A DNA stretch of 64,000 bases from Apostichopus japonicus (GCF_037975245.1 NC_092574.1:25379213-25443212); one strand, 5' to 3'; positions 11,637 to 25,125 are shown, numbered from the stretch's first letter. Notes: generated by a model not told the origin, from the letters alone. Program-made: numbers and translations.

Positions 11637-12830
11637 CTATAAAAGAAAATTAAGTATGATCGCATCAAATGTGTCACTTAAAACCTTACTAAAATATAAG
11701 CATTAAATGCTTCCAAACCAAGGCTAATTCAGAGAGTATGATGAACAAGAAAATGAAAAAGTTTAGTGGTTCCGATGCCTGAACAAATTCACAGTGTGGT
11801 ATGCCATATATGTTGATATTCATGAACTTGTGCACAACAAACTGATGAGCATTAACTATTGTCTAATGCGGCAACATATATAAAGGAAGTAAAGGGATTT
11901 ATGTTGACAATGTCTATTCAGTGACATAGTGTAACATAGGATATACCGGCATCCCTATGCAAACACTTTTCCTTTTTCCATGCTACTTGCCTATTGTTAC
12001 AAGGTATTTAGTTGGCAGAGGTTTACACTATATGTGGTGTTGGAACCAAATTATTCAATTCCGGATAGATGATCAGTTCAGCATATACACAGATTGCAAA
12101 ACGTCAAATCTGAAAATTACCGTTTTGCATTCTTACTGCCATCTTGAAACACGAGCCCAACGGTCACGATGGTTCCTTCCTTAGTGAAATACTAAAGTGT
12201 TGTATACATGTCATCGCCCAACATCGAATATTTATGCCCACATGTACCAGCTATTAACCAACAACTGTATTCCAAGTTTTGTTACAATCCAATACAAGGT
12301 TGAGTTATTGCTACTTTAAAATTTTGGCCCTTCCAAAATATTAGGCCTGACAAAATTCTGTGCCTAAATGGTCTCAAAAATATTTGCCCCCAGAAAACTA
12401 AACCTCAAAAAGTGTGTCGCCAAATGGTCCCAAACATATTGCAATCAACAAATTCAGGCCCAAAGAATGTGTCTCAAATGCCTTTGAGGTGGAAATATAA
12501 TATTTGCCCACCCATCGCAAATATCCGCCCGGATTTTTTTTGCCAGATTGTGCCAAAACAATAAGGCCTACATGTAACAGCTATTAACCAACAACTGTAT
12601 GTAAAGTTTAGATACAATCCAAGTATTGTTACAATTTACCACATTAACTCATTACTATTCATAAGGTCAGCACCAAAATAATAGAGCACACCTTATCTCT
12701 ATAAAACACCTACATAACAAGTACGACGTATATCCATCACTCCATTGTTGAGTAATCGCGAACACAAATGTCACAGACGCGCGCACACTCACACATGCAT
12801 ACGCATGCCAAACTGACCTCAAGTACCTAC

Positions 12831-12980
12831 CTCTTTTCCGTAGTGTGCAAGTACACTCCAATTGCCCAATAATGGCTCGTGTGGTAAGGAGAAGACACGG
12901 GTTTTGAAACCATGCCTTGCCTGAATGTCTGCAGATCTGTGCACAATCACACCCTGGGGTGATAGAACATCTAATTGTAC
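12831..12980 (-). CDS. C3/TEP-like copy A, MG2 exon
   Basis: 150 bases, 50 codons, phase 0 to 0; acceptor AATTGCAG, donor GTAGGT. It starts VQLDVLSPQGVIVHRSADIQ and ends FSLPHEPLLGNWSVLAHYGK plus E. The 'EP-LGNWSV' strand is typical of MG2 (compare '[21 protein letters not shown]' in C3). A longer, overlapping open frame in another phase is not the coding one: this frame alone joins 17,076-17,128 and 11,594-11,636. Confidence 0.92.
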
Positions 12981-13339
12981 CTGCAATTAGTAAACATATG
13001 ACTAAAATTAGCACATTATTGAGTTGCAATTCTGGTTATTGGCAGGACACTTCCCAAAAGGGATGTCAAGAAACTGCGAACGAATTAAATCTAGATGACC
13101 ACACATGTCTTGTATTATTCCATTGACATGCATATTGTGGTCTATTTCTTCTACAGATACAAGCTGTATTAAAATGGTTAGTTTAGTTTACTGATTGAGA
13201 AGGGGTTGACAAGGATTGCTTTTGTGTTATAGATTCTCTTTTTATACTCTGCCTATATTTTATTCCAAATAACATTACCTGTATGTATGCTTACATGATT
13301 TCACACAAGTAAACTCAAATTTAAATGTGTTGGCTCCCT

Positions 13340-14455
13340 TATATGTAGTTTGTGTACAAGCATTGTAACCGATGGCTCCCCTATCTCAAGTTGTGTACTA
13401 GCATTGTTACCAATGGCTCACCTATCTGTAGTTGTGTACAAGCATTGTTACCAATGGCTCTCCTATCTGTAGTTGTGTACTAGCATTGTTACCAAAGGCT
13501 CCCCTATCCATAGTTGTGTACAAGCATTGTTATCAATGGCTCCCATACCTGTAGTTGTATCCTAGCATTGTTACCAATGGTTCCCTTATCTGTAGTTGTG
13601 TACTAGCATTGTTACCAATGCCCCCCCCCCCCTCCTATCTGTAGTTGTGTACTAGCATTGATACCTATGGCTCCCTATCTGTAGTTATGTACTAGCATTG
13701 TCACCAATGGCTCCCCTATCTGTACTTGTATACTAGCATTGTTACCAATGGCTCCCCTATCCTTAGTTGTGTACTAGCATTGTTACCAATGGCTCCCTTA
13801 TCTCTAGTTTTATACTAGCATTGTTACAAATGGCTCCCTTATCTGTTGTTCTGTACTAGCATTGTCACCAATGGCTCCCCTATCTGTAGTTTGTGTACTA
13901 GCATTGTAGCCAATGGCTCCCCTATCTGTAGTTGTGTACTAGCATTGTTACCAATGGCTCCCCTATCTGTAGTTTGTGTACTAGCATTGTCACCAATGGC
14001 TCCCCTATCTGTAGTTTGTGTACTAGCATTGTAGCCAATGGCTCCCCTATCTGTAGTTGTGTACTAGCATTGTTACCAATGGCTCCCCTATCTGTAGTTT
14101 GTGTACTAGCATTGTTACCAATGGCTCCCCTATCTGTAGTTTGTGTACTAGCATTGTAGCCAATGGCTCCCCTATCTGTAGTTGTGTACTAGCATTGTTA
14201 CCAATGGCTCCCCTATCTGTAGTTGTGTACTAGCATTGTTACCAATGGCTCCCCTATCTGTAGTTTGTGTACTAGCATTGTTACCAATGGCTCCCCTATC
14301 TCTAGTTTTATACTAGCATTGTTACAAATGGCTCCCTTATCTGTTGTTCTGTACTAGCATTGCTACCAATGGCTCCCCTATATGTAGTTTGTGTACTAGC
14401 ATTGTTACCAATGAATTTCCTATCTGTAGTTTGTGTACTAGCATTGTTGCATCCG
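13340..14455. repeat. minisatellite, about 42-bp unit
   Basis: About 26 copies of 'gtgtactagcattgttacca' followed by 'atggctcccctatctgtagt', unit 41-43 bp. Copies are more alike in the second half (13,840-14,420), where sub-blocks repeat together. A poly-C expansion sits at 13,621. Open frames across it are repeat by-products. Confidence 0.95.
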
Positions 14456-17075
14456 GTATGCAACTTTCGAGATCTACACCACATAATTTTGTTTACAGCA
14501 TTTAAGGGACTTTTGACAAGTGAAGTACTTTTATAATATTAATAATAATAATGAGCAACAGCAGATGCATCGCCCAATAATATTTTGTCAGACTGACGCC
14601 ATGTTAAAAAGTCGTATAGTAGTGTGCCTTTCCGTCCAGGATGCATATATGGTAATAAGTCTTCTAGTCTATGCACTACCGTTGCACACAAGCGAATGTG
14701 CCATCAGGGCAACTACAGCATCTAAAATTCTAAACTTGGGAATGGGGAGCCAACAGTTTGTGAGAGAAGGCAGGCATTTTGAAAGACCAAAAATGCATAG
14801 TTCTGTGTATCAAGAGCACATCATGGGCACTAGAGATTTACATCCATCATTCCCACCCACGTTTCATATTGGTAAACTAAATTTTAAGTTATGAATATTT
14901 GTATAACCAGGGTTATACATTCACCGAGGGTATGTTGACAGAAATATAGACCAAATTTTAATTTAAGAAAATTTTTAAATTGTGACAAATCTAATGTCAT
15001 AGAACTAGGTCATACATTCACTTTTTTCTCCAGAGGAATATTTTTGTGACTAAGTTGGCCTTTTGCGAGGAGCAGCGGTGAACATTCGAGCAACATTTAA
15101 AAAAAAACAAATAATCAACAAAAGCATCAACTTGTTTTATAAGCACAACTGTACACTGTTAATGCGTCCGGGAGTGCAGGGCCGCAAAAGCTGCAGCCCA
15201 TTGAGGTAATTAGTACAGTTGTACACTGTTAATTCATCCGGGAGTGCAGGCGCCTCCATAAGCTGCAGCCCATTTAGGCAGTTTTTGTTTACATTTGTTG
15301 TGATAAGTGTCAGATAGAGGAAAAACACTTACATTTCCCTGGAAAACTAGTTGTGTTCCACAGAAAAGGTTCACAATATTCCTTGTTTTCTCATAGCAAG
15401 TTCATATAGCACAAACTAATTTCTATAGAATATGTATATTCCAAAGCCCTGGTGAGGGGTCCAGGGGAGTGAGGTCCCTAGAACTTGTAAGATTTTGAGA
15501 TATTTCTTGTTCTCTCATAGCGACTTTAAGGTACAAAACACACAATAATAAAATTTATGTTGAAGGTAAAGCTGCATTGTCTTCAGATAGTTTCTTGCAT
15601 ATATTTTACTTAAGCACATAAAATCATTCAAAAGAGGAACTCAATTCAATTAGGGCTGCCCTCGGTGAAGACAGACATCCTCCTTCCGCTGGCTGGCACT
15701 GCAGTAGTTCTTTTTTTTTCTCCCAATGTGCAACATTATTTGCTTGTCTATTGTTATTGGACTACTTCGTTCCATATACATGTCTGCATTTTATTATTAT
15801 CATTTTGCTTACAGTACCTGCAGCTGCAACCCTATTACCCAACTCTTGGAAATTTAGATGCAGTGAAGAGTGCTGCTGTTTTTTTTTAACCGACTAAGGG
15901 TGGGGAGGCAATATGATTGGGAGCAAAGCATTACAAATGGAGGGAATAGACCTCCCCTTTGAGGCCACCACTCGTCAGGCCGGGTCATTATAACTATAGT
16001 GTTGTGTGTTCCTGTTGAGGAACTTTAGTGCATGTTTTCAGGGTTTTTCTAAGCGGATGCAATCATTTTTGAGATGTTGTGGGGACCAATTGTGTACTAA
16101 CTGTGCATTTGCGCACAAGATACCTGCTACCTACTGTAGTAAGTAACTCCAGTCTACAAATAGTGCACCCGTAAGAGCCATTCGAAGAATTTTGGAGATT
16201 TAAAAATTTAACGCAAGGAATTACTCATTGTCATAATAAAAATACCTCAGCTATTATCCATCAACCTAAAGGAGGAAAGGGTTCTGCTTAAAACCAACTA
16301 CCATACAGAATTGTCTTCAAATTTATCACCACATCTGCTTCCAACCTACCTTCTGACAGAATTCCAATGAAAATTTGCCCTTCATGATGACATTTTGACA
16401 ATTAAAACATTTTCTCTATCTGCCTAAACTTTACATTTTAACATGAATTTCCCGTAACTTGTGAACAGCATGGCAGTATTCAAATATAGGCATGTATGCC
16501 TCCCCCTTTGTTTAAATATGGAGCAATCATAATCTAACAGTTCCACAAATTATATATTTTTTTGTTGTGGAGTTTGCTTAGCACTCACCAAATTTCTGTA
16601 AATCCCAACACTCAAAACACTGTAAAAATATACTCCTACATAATAATACAAGTATGTAAACTTGTACAATAGAAAAAAAGTTAGTAGTAACCATTTTTTG
16701 TTCAGGTACAACCATTATGACACAGAGGGGGACAATTTTGTAGGCTTCTTCCCAGGCAACTTGCAACAGCCTGTCAATCACAATAAGACATCAATATGTA
16801 GCAAGTATAAAGAGCATTTATAGGGACCGATCTTCCCACTCATGATCACATTTTATTGTTAACTTTCAAGGTACTTTAGAAAGCTCACAAATGAAAAATA
16901 TCGTATCATACAACGACTTACGCAATAAAACTGGTACCAAGGTTTCGGGCCAAACAAAATGAATATTTTCATGGTTTGATTACCGTTTCTGGCAACGCGG
17001 TACTACCCTTTTAAGCTTGAAATTATTAAAGTGATAACATTTTTGGGAAGAGAATGGTACAAAAGAAGGACTCAC
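14456..17075. other. intron of copy A
   Basis: No family exon seen. It holds a short direct duplication at about 15,145-15,275 ('gggagtgcagg...ctgcagcccatt', twice). Otherwise unremarkable AT-rich sequence. Confidence 0.55.
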
Positions 17076-17128
17076 TGGTTCACTTGAAGGCCGTAGGTAC
17101 TGATCCAAAACAAGTAGACGTATGTTGA
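17076..17128 (-). CDS. C3/TEP-like copy A, start of MG2
   Basis: 53 bases; acceptor TTTTCAG, donor GTGAGT; phase 1 in, phase 0 out. It completes a valine and reads NIRLLVLDQYLRPSSEP. With the preceding exon this gives '...YTPDQRVNIRLLVLDQYLRP', the MG1-MG2 junction of the family. Confidence 0.93.
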
Positions 17129-17483
17129 CTGAAAATAAAATGTAACCAGAAAGCCAGTTGGCTTAGAGTAACCTTGCCATATATGTTGTACTGTATGAGA
17201 ACATTAGTCACTAATATTACAAACAAGATTCTTATGTTACATGTTGACCATAACTGATTAGCAAGATTCTTTCACAAATGCGGATTCAAACTTTACTTTG
17301 CAAATATAGTTCAAGATGCACTTTTTTTAGTTATCGGGTGCATGCTGACAAAATTGTAAAACTTTGACCTTAATCAACAATAAATGATCTTTGAACTTCA
17401 CAGAAAAGAATAGGGATCTTGAACTCAAAAAGGTGGATCCATATGTATCAAATATGAGATTCATCCAACCATGAATATAAAGG

Positions 17484-18290
17484 TCCTTTCACACTAGGCA
17501 CGACTTGATGCGATGAGACTTTAAAAAACAAGAGGCAAAAAAATGCATTATGGTTTCCATGATGTAACAAGCATTTTTCTTCATGAATCTGACGTTATGT
17601 ATAGTGAGGGTGCACATGTTTAGAAAGGTTTCACGATTTGACCTCTGATGACCTCAAATGACTTCTGACCTCCACCAAAATATAGGCTTCTTTATCTCAA
17701 TGAGGTACTATTACTCACTTCATTAGAGCCAAGCCTCTAGTACTGAGATATCGTGATTACAAGGTTTTCACAATTTGACCCCTGGTGACCCCATATGACC
17801 TTTGCCTTCCACCAAAAATAGTAGACTTCTTTTACACAGTGTGGTTCTCCTACACACCAAATATGAGATCTGTCTATGCTTCCCGTCTTGAGATGTTTAC
17901 AAGGTTTCACAATTTGATCCCTGGTGACCCCAAATGACCTCTGACTTTCACCGAAAACAATTGGCTTCTTGTAATTATGTTGTATCTTTTTACATCAAAT
18001 ACAAAACTGGCCTTACCTTCCCTCCTTGATATTTCGTGTTTACAAGGTTTTCAAAAGTTGGCCCCCGGTGACCCCAAATTACCTGTCACCTCCACTATAA
18101 AACAATATGCTTCTTGTACGCAATGTGGTACTTCTACACACTGAATATTAAATTGGTCTGACCTTCACTTCTTGAGATATCGTGTTTTTAACTCAATTTT
18201 TATATGTCGCGTCACGCCTAGTGTGATAGGGTTTTAGTATATTTCAACCTTTTTGTTGTCGCATCACTTCGCACCTAGTGTGAATGCTTA
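17484..18290. mobile_element. MITE-like element with inverted ends and TGACCT units
   Basis: The left end 'cacactaggcacgacttgat' and the right end 'atcacttcgcacctagtgtg' are imperfect inverted repeats of about 29 bp. A third, inner copy lies at about 18,205-18,235. The middle holds four tandem, diverged units of about 120 bp with 'tgacccctggtgacccca' and 'tgacctctgac' words. No open frame of note, so it looks non-autonomous. Confidence 0.6.
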
Positions 18291-18723
18291 AAGGCTTAAA
18301 GGTTATCATGTTCACAATGTTTTCAGATGTAAATGCGTTGACCTCAAATGGCCATTGACATTGCCAGTTTCAACAGGGTTATTTCACTCACCAAGGGGAC
18401 CTACATACCACACAAGCTCTGCAACCAAGCGCTTTTTAACATGATGTTTCCTTTACTAGTGTAACTGCTTTTGTGGAGTTGTGACTTTATTAATGCCTTA
18501 GGCCTACTTTATGGAAGCGAGACTGAGACATACTCAATGCTTTAATTAATGTTGTATCCATCGACTGCAAATTAACAAATGAAGAAATACCCGAGATATT
18601 GACATATTTTACAAGATAGGCATTTCACTTTCGGCAAGACCAGGATATCGTACGGCACAGTATATGCATACCAACGAATCTTACAAAATATGACCAGACG
18701 CTTTAATATTCATGCCGAAAATG

Positions 18724-20590
18724 TGTTATACATACTTACGAGCCTGAGGCGAGGTCAAGAAAAGAGGTAAAACCCCCCGCTTATTCCGTTATTTAGTAAC
18801 CCACAAACAGGCGCTCCCACCAAAATTGAACAGTGGATTCTAAAGCTCCAAGACTATGCATTCAAAACAGTGTATGCTCCAAGAAAATCAAACCCCGCTG
18901 ACTACATGTCACGACACCCTCTTGTGTCTACAAAGCAATCCTCGAGAGAGGAAAGATGACAGAAGAGCACATCAACAAGATTGTAAATAATTCACTGTCC
19001 AAGACAATTCTAGTTGAGGATATTATCAAAACAACTGAAATGACAAGGTACTGCAGGAATGTATGTCTGCTCTATATTCAAATAATGAGCATATTGCATT
19101 GGAAAATATGGAAGGTACCAAATATGAAAGTAAAAAAAATAAAGCATTACACAAAGGGGGAATGAGTTGATTGTATCGCATGATAATGTGTTATTGCGCG
19201 GCAGTCGTATTATCATTCCTACCTGCCTGAGCAAAGCATCCTGGACAAAGCTAATTAAGAGCACAAAGCAGAAGTTAAGACTAAGGAACTCCTCCGTGAG
19301 AAAGTATGGTTTCCAGGAATAGACAACATGGTTGCAACGACGATTGCTAATTGCATACCATGTCAAGCCGCAACGATTGATAACAGTTGTGAACTACTTT
19401 AAATGTCAGAACTACCCAAGCCCCTTGGGTTGAATAAGTATTGACTTTACATACTTGCCAACCGGAGATCCCTTAATGGTTATAGCAGACACCTTGTTAT
19501 AGAGGTCGTTATTGATGACTGTGGCACATACCCTGTTGTAGAGGCCATTAGCTCAAAGTCTGCAAGTTCAGTCATCCCCGCAGTTGACAGAGTCTTTGCT
19601 ATGTTTGGTATCCCAAAGGTAGTCAGAACGGACAATGGTCCACACTTTAATAGCAGGGAATTCAAAGACGTTGCCAACTACTTAGGTTTTAACATTTCAA
19701 AATCACGCCACGGTGGCCTCGCGCAAATGGTTTAGTGGAACGATTGATGAAAACCTTGAAAAGGGTTTACCGCACTTCACATGCAGAAGGAAAGTCATGG
19801 AGGCAGGAACGACATTTACGAAAGTTTACGGTTTTTACGAAATTATACAGCGACACCCCCTCAATGGGAGCACCCCCGCAACCCTTCTTTTGGTGGAACT
19901 CTTCGTACGCGAATCCCATAAACAAGTGTAAAAACCCGCCTAATGACAACGTCACTCGTGAAAACGACAGAAGAGCGGAAGAAATAATGTGAAAAGATGC
20001 CGACGCGCGTGCCATCCCCTTATAAGATCAATCCTATAAAGTAACTAGAGTCAAAGGGACCATGGTTACGGCATCGCGTGAAAGTCATAACATTACGAGT
20101 AACTGCTCCTCGTTCATACTCCTCAAAAAACACCATGCCTGTAAAAATCAATCAAATGACTCTGACACAGATGACAACATGTACCACATCCCTGCTGATC
20201 CTCCACCGCGCGCCACACAGCCGCAGTACAGACCTATTATGCACCCACGTCGCAATCGCCAATCGCCATCATCTTGAAAGATTATTTCTTATCACCAAAA
20301 TGACGTATTCTTTAAGTATCTTTGTTTACTTATTGTTAAAATTGTACAAGTACAATGTCTTTTAAAAAGTTGTTATTATCTACTCTAGGCATTTCCATCC
20401 AAAGAAAACGACAAAAGCTCACACAGCTAATTATCGCATAATGTGAAATCAATGTAAGACTTATTGTTTACAAGGCTACATACTTTACATAGCAGTTTTG
20501 CCTAATCTTAAAGTTTAAAAGGATGTAGTGTTCAACGAAAAACATTTGTTATACATATGTACGAGCCTGAGGTGAAAAGAGGTCATGAAA
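18724..20590 (+). mobile_element. decayed Ty3/Gypsy retrotransposon (RNase H and integrase remnants)
   Basis: Reading the plus strand across frames, an RNase H end is at about 18,800-18,960 (QWILKLQDYAFKTVYAPRKS then PADYMSRH). An integrase core is at about 19,480-19,690 (VVIDDCGTYPVVEAI, then FGIPKVVRTDNGPHFNSREF). A pol C-terminal part is at about 20,040-20,276 (VKGTMVTASRESHNITSN). Frameshifts and stops separate these parts; gag, protease and RT are absent. A short sequence 'gttatacata.ttacgagcct' stands at 18,724 and again at 20,548 and may be what is left of the LTRs. Confidence 0.75.
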
Positions 20591-21729
20591 AAAAAAATGA
20601 TCAGAGAAAAACAAAGTCTGGCGTCCCTTGAATTTTATAGACGTTGAGGCAGTGTTTTAACCATAATTATATTTTAATTGAAGAATTGCTACCAAAAATG
20701 AGTTATACCAATGATTGAACAATTTTAACAAACATTTTTTTTCTCTTCTAGCTGCATGTTAATTGGAATAGTGAAGTTGATAGAAGGTTCAGTTACTTAT
20801 GAGAAGTACGTGGAAAGTCCTGTGTTATTGTTTCGCGTTCACAGTACACTCCGCACAATGACGTCACACCGTGACCTACCTGATTGTTCATGAGCTTTTA
20901 GGTATTACATTTCTGGTCAGTGAGAATCTGCTAACTTTGACATCAAATTTCTCTAAATTACTGTCTCTAATTTCGACTCAATGCCTATTCCGTAGTACAA
21001 CACTATAAACTATAAAGCTAACATGCCTATTCCGTAGTGCAGTAGTATATATGCTATAGCTAACATGTTTATTCCCTAGCACAGTAATATAGGCTATACT
21101 TAACATGCCTTTTCCCATTATATATAGTACGGCATTATTGCTTATAGCTTACATGCAAATACATTAACTATTACAGGAATATAGGCTATAGCTTACATGC
21201 TAGCATGCATGCAGTAGATGACAGGTTAACTATACGCAGTGGCCTACGTACAGTAGCGAAGTCCAGCATACAGTATAATGTACAACCATAACCCCACATG
21301 CACCCAATTAATGTTTTGGATAACGAAATAAAGGCAATGTGTATAATTTGTCTGAATTTTTCAGTCCCTCAAACTCTGCGAATTAATGGGCCAAAACTCT
21401 GTAAAATAAAGTACATCGTCATGATTGTGTGATTATTTACTACATGCAATAGTATCAAAAAATGATGGAAAGACATATATAATGTATTTAGGAGATTTAA
21501 TCATCAAACATACATTTTGAGAATTCTTGTTTAACTGCATCACACATACCCACGCACACACATCCATACACATACACCATCACGTACTGAAAATCCCTTT
21601 TCGCTAACAAGAAGGTATCTTAAATGCATCTCTCATCCAAAATGTTATTTCAAACAATTGTTACATTTCATCGTTTACAAACAAAGGTAACTGAAATCAG
21701 GAATTTCTTAAACATGCATGAGCACATAC
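20591..21729. other. intron of copy A
   Basis: Apart from the tandem repeat at 20,970-21,190 and a CA-rich stretch near 21,540-21,590, I see no exon or element. Confidence 0.5.
20970..21190. repeat. short tandem repeat, about 48-bp unit
   Basis: Four to five degenerate copies of 'acatgcctattccgtagtac' plus 'agtatatgctatagcta'. Confidence 0.7.
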
Positions 21730-21936
21730 CTCTTTGGTCTGGAGTATATATTGGTTTGTCAGTCTGTATGAACAAAAAGCCCTCTTCATATCTGATGAGA
21801 ACATCTTTCTCTTCTTGAAAGTTGTTCAAAGGAGAACACGTTACTCCCAACTTTGCATACACCTCCAGATCCTCTTCTGTCTCCACCTGAGGCACATTTT
21901 CCGGATCAACATACAAAGACACAATTTGTGGATTAT
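21730..21936 (-). CDS. C3/TEP-like copy A, end of MG1
   Basis: 207 bases; acceptor CCTGTAG, donor GTATGT. It reads from NPQIVSLYVDPENVPQ to VLIRYEEGFLFIQTDKPIYT plus PDQR. The 'GFLFIQTDKPIYTP' segment is among the most conserved in C3 and TEP proteins (GYLFIQTDKTIYTP in C3). The exon must be entered in phase 1, yet 24,513-24,720 ends in phase 0, so one small exon (phase 0 in, 1 out) is probably hidden between 21,960 and 24,490. Confidence 0.93.
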
Positions 21937-22589
21937 CTACAGGGAAGAAGCACAATAAAGGTAAATTGCAATTAACTGCTGCAACACACAAATAATTAAC
22001 TTGCCTGAATGATGAACATTACTTGATGTACAGGCTGATTTATGATTGCTTTGTGAATACATTTTTGAGATTAGGTTAACTATTTCCTCACTACTCTTAC
22101 AACTCCAACTAAACAAGCTGCACTACTATTGTGTTCAAATTATAGAATGAATAGCAGAACTGGATTCTTTGATAAACTGCAAAATACTAACCAAATACAA
22201 TATATATAAAGATATCCATAGTAAATGCAAATTTTATTTACCCTCAATTTAACAGATTCTATATCCCACAGTATTGTTACAGCCTGAGGCTAAATACTTG
22301 ACTATATACACCAGCTTTAGTTTAACTCATTGATGAAACCAGAAAGCCAAAGGGATTCCTTGCCACAACTTGTATGCATGGTTTGGTTCTTCCAAAAGAA
22401 ACGTACCAGCAGTGGAGAAAAACACTTTCTAACGGAAATACAAACTACTGCCGCACTACGAGGAGAAAGTTTATCTGCAGTAGCTAAACTAATATTGATT
22501 TATTAACTTATGCAGGTGATCATTCAGCACAGTAAGATGGCCAGTCCTTGCTGGATCTGGACCAACTCCAAAAATTCACACTGGAAGCA

Positions 22590-23220
22590 TGAATCCAGAA
22601 AGCCAGACGGTCGGCTTAGTGAATCCTTGCCTAGGGGTTTTCGAGTATTCATTTTATAAATGTTATCAAGCTAAGACCTCTGTTGACCTCATTGAACTTT
22701 GACCTTTGAAAACAACAGGGTTGCTCTACTCAGAACGGTGCATCCCTGTAAAATGTAAACTGTTCATCCCACCTCTACTTTGTGAGTTCAAGTGTGTACA
22801 AGGTTTTGGACTTTGACCCTTTTGACGTCTAATAGCCTTCCACCTTCACACATAACGATGCATTTCTTCTACTTCATATGGTGCATCCATATACCAATTG
22901 TGAAGTTCATCAGCTTGTCAGTTTATAAGTTATCCTTTTTCAAGTTTTTCAAGGTTTTGAGATCTCAAGTTTTTCATACTTTGACCTCTGCTGAAATCAA
23001 ATGAAACTTTGAATTCTGCAGGTTCTTCTCCATAAGGTGGCTCCACATACCAAATATACAGTACAACCACCATATATGTTTTTGAGTTGTTGGGTTTACA
23101 AACCAAATTGCAACACACATATGCACACGCAAACACTCATACTGTATGCACCACACACACATGCTGCACCATCGCAAAAATGATTATTTTGCCTTCGGTT
23201 CCGGCAAGGAATAAAAAAGT
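22590..23220. mobile_element. dispersed TGACCT repeat, near-complete copy
   Basis: Starts near 'agaaagccagacggtcggct', soon followed by 'gaatccttgcc'. It contains repeated 'tgacctttgac' and 'tgacctct' words and a CA tract, and ends 'ggcaaggaataaaaa'. The ends 'attccttgcc' and 'ggcaaggaat' are inverted to each other. Related copies or ends are at about 2,690-2,930, 7,265-7,400, 34,461-34,893, 45,885-46,277, 53,003-54,032, 59,700-60,262 and 62,800-63,300. No coding capacity seen; probably a MITE family. Confidence 0.65.
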
Positions 23221-24512
23221 ACCATCTGGCTTTTTTAACTAGAAGAACAGCTATCATGCTTCAAATTGCAACAAACAGTCATGATGTCTGATCAAATGAC
23301 AATCTGTAAGTTGTATATCTTTTTAAAACTTTCCCACCCTGCGTTCGAATTTAATTCAGAAACGACTTCATAGTGACATCAATGATGAAGCCAGGGTTAG
23401 TTACATGCACTGTACTTTTGTACGACGTCCAGCATCCAGAAATATGCATCTCTTGTCCAGGACAAGAGAAAAAGCCTGAATGTGAGTTAGGTCATATATC
23501 ACCAAATGCAAAACAATGTTTCTAATTGTATGACAGTCTATATGTAACAAGTCAATGATTTGGGCTTCCTTTATCCATGAGTCATGAAATGAACTTTATC
23601 TTTGTAACCCCATCCATCCTATGTTTTCTGTTTTACATGCCAAACAGGTAAAATTGAAGTTATTAAAGGTCATTTTCAACAAATTGATGGATTTCCTGTC
23701 CTGACAGTTCTTAGAAATGTTGGCAATGGCATGTCCACAGAAAAATTTACATGAAAGCAGTCAATTTTGCATTGCAAAACAACGTTACCACTAACACATA
23801 CTGTAACACTAAATAGTACCTAGGTGTATCACCATGTAAGTACAGGCAGAGAGCTGTTATATAGCAGCTCCATTTTTGTTACCGAGGAAATGTCCGAGTA
23901 GCATTTCCCCTGGTTTGAACAATCTGTGTTCATTGTGAAACAAGTACTGTTTGTTTTGTTATGGTCTATCCAGACAGTGTGCCTTGGAAGCCCTGTTGTC
24001 AATCAAGACATATATCTGGATATTTAGCGTATTAGAGATCAATTCCACATGTTCCTGAGCCTCCCGTTTGATTATCACAGTTATATTTCAAGGTATTTTG
24101 GACAGACAATGCATAAATAGCAAATGCCCAAATTTGAATACAATCACTTCTCACGTTTGAGTGTTGAATGAAACCAATTTGAAGGACACAATTCCATGGT
24201 TTTATTAATAGTTTTGGGCAACACCCTAACCTCCTTTAAAATATTCAGTCACATGACCAAGGTCTACCATTTACTGTAATATGGAAACAATTAAGTGCTA
24301 ACACGGAATACGCAAAGAAGTTTGTGAAGTTAATAGCATACATTGTTTCACAATGATGTGAATTATATCAGCTAGGCCTTAAAATTCCCATGTAATTACG
24401 GTTAAAATTCAGTTAACAAGGCAATGAGAAGGGAAACACTTTCCTGCCATAATGATAATCTACTGCATGCAGTTATAAATACTTTTAATCACAGGATACA
24501 AATGTAATGTAC
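23221..24512. other. intron of copy A
   Basis: No recognised exon or element. The small missing MG1 exon may be here. Confidence 0.45.
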
Positions 24513-24720
24513 CTGTTTATCAATATTTGAACATCGAAATTGGTGTTGTATCATTTTCTCACCTGGATTGACTTGAACTAGAACTGGCGGACAGATATTG
24601 CTCCCATCACCATTCTTCAATGTCACAGTTACTGGGACCTCTTCAGTGTCAAATACACTAACTAAAACTGTCTCAATGTTGCCAGCTCGGATGATATTTG
24701 GTGCAGACACAAATATATGG
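24513..24720 (-). CDS. C3/TEP-like copy A, MG1 exon
   Basis: 208 bases; acceptor TCTTTTAG, donor GTACAT; phase 2 in, 0 out. It reads HIFVSAPNIIRAGNIETVLV, then VPVTVTLKNGDGSN, and ends CSNIDKQ. 'APN-IRAG-ETV' followed by 'VPVTVTL' is the N-terminal MG1 signature (APNILRLESEET...VPVTVTV in C3). It joins the signal-peptide exon through a split serine codon. Confidence 0.93.
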
Positions 24721-24894
24721 CTAAAAGATAAAATTAAAAAACTCTGGCATGACAACATGAGACTAGATCATTCTCTAACCTGTAAATTATTGACTCTGCT
24801 TGTCACAATATACTACACTAATTGGGCCTAATTAAGATATAAAGGACTTGAATGGCATATATACTGTCACTACAAGTTAACCAGCTAAGTCTTA

Positions 24895-25125
24895 GTTTTG
24901 CAGTCGTTAGGATCTGAGTTTTGCAGTAGGGTCTTAGGTTTGCAGTCGGTTTGGTCAAAGTTTTGCAGTAGGGGCTTAAGTTTGCAGTCGGAGCGGTCTT
25001 AGTTTTGCAGTAGGGTCTTAGTTGTTCAGTCGATAGGCTCTTAATTTTGCAGTAGGATCTTAGTTTTGCAGTGGGTGGGGTCTTAGTATGCAGTGCGTAT
25101 TAGGTCTTATGTCTTAGTTTTGTTG
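24895..25125. repeat. degenerate tandem repeat
   Basis: Repeating words 'cttagttttgcagtagggt' and 'ttgcagtcggt' with irregular spacing, roughly 8-10 partial copies, in the first intron of copy A. Confidence 0.75.

Noticed and set aside
12667-13029. 120-codon minus-strand frame over the MG2 exon
   Set aside because: A different phase of the same stretch encodes the conserved MG2 exon with matching splice sites; this longer frame is its shadow.
13846-14159. Open frames over the 42-bp minisatellite, and similar ones at 52,526-52,947
   Set aside because: They are periodic by-products of tandem repeats.
14520-14894. 124-codon plus-strand open frame
   Set aside because: Low-complexity start, no recognisable domain, sits beside a minisatellite in an intron.
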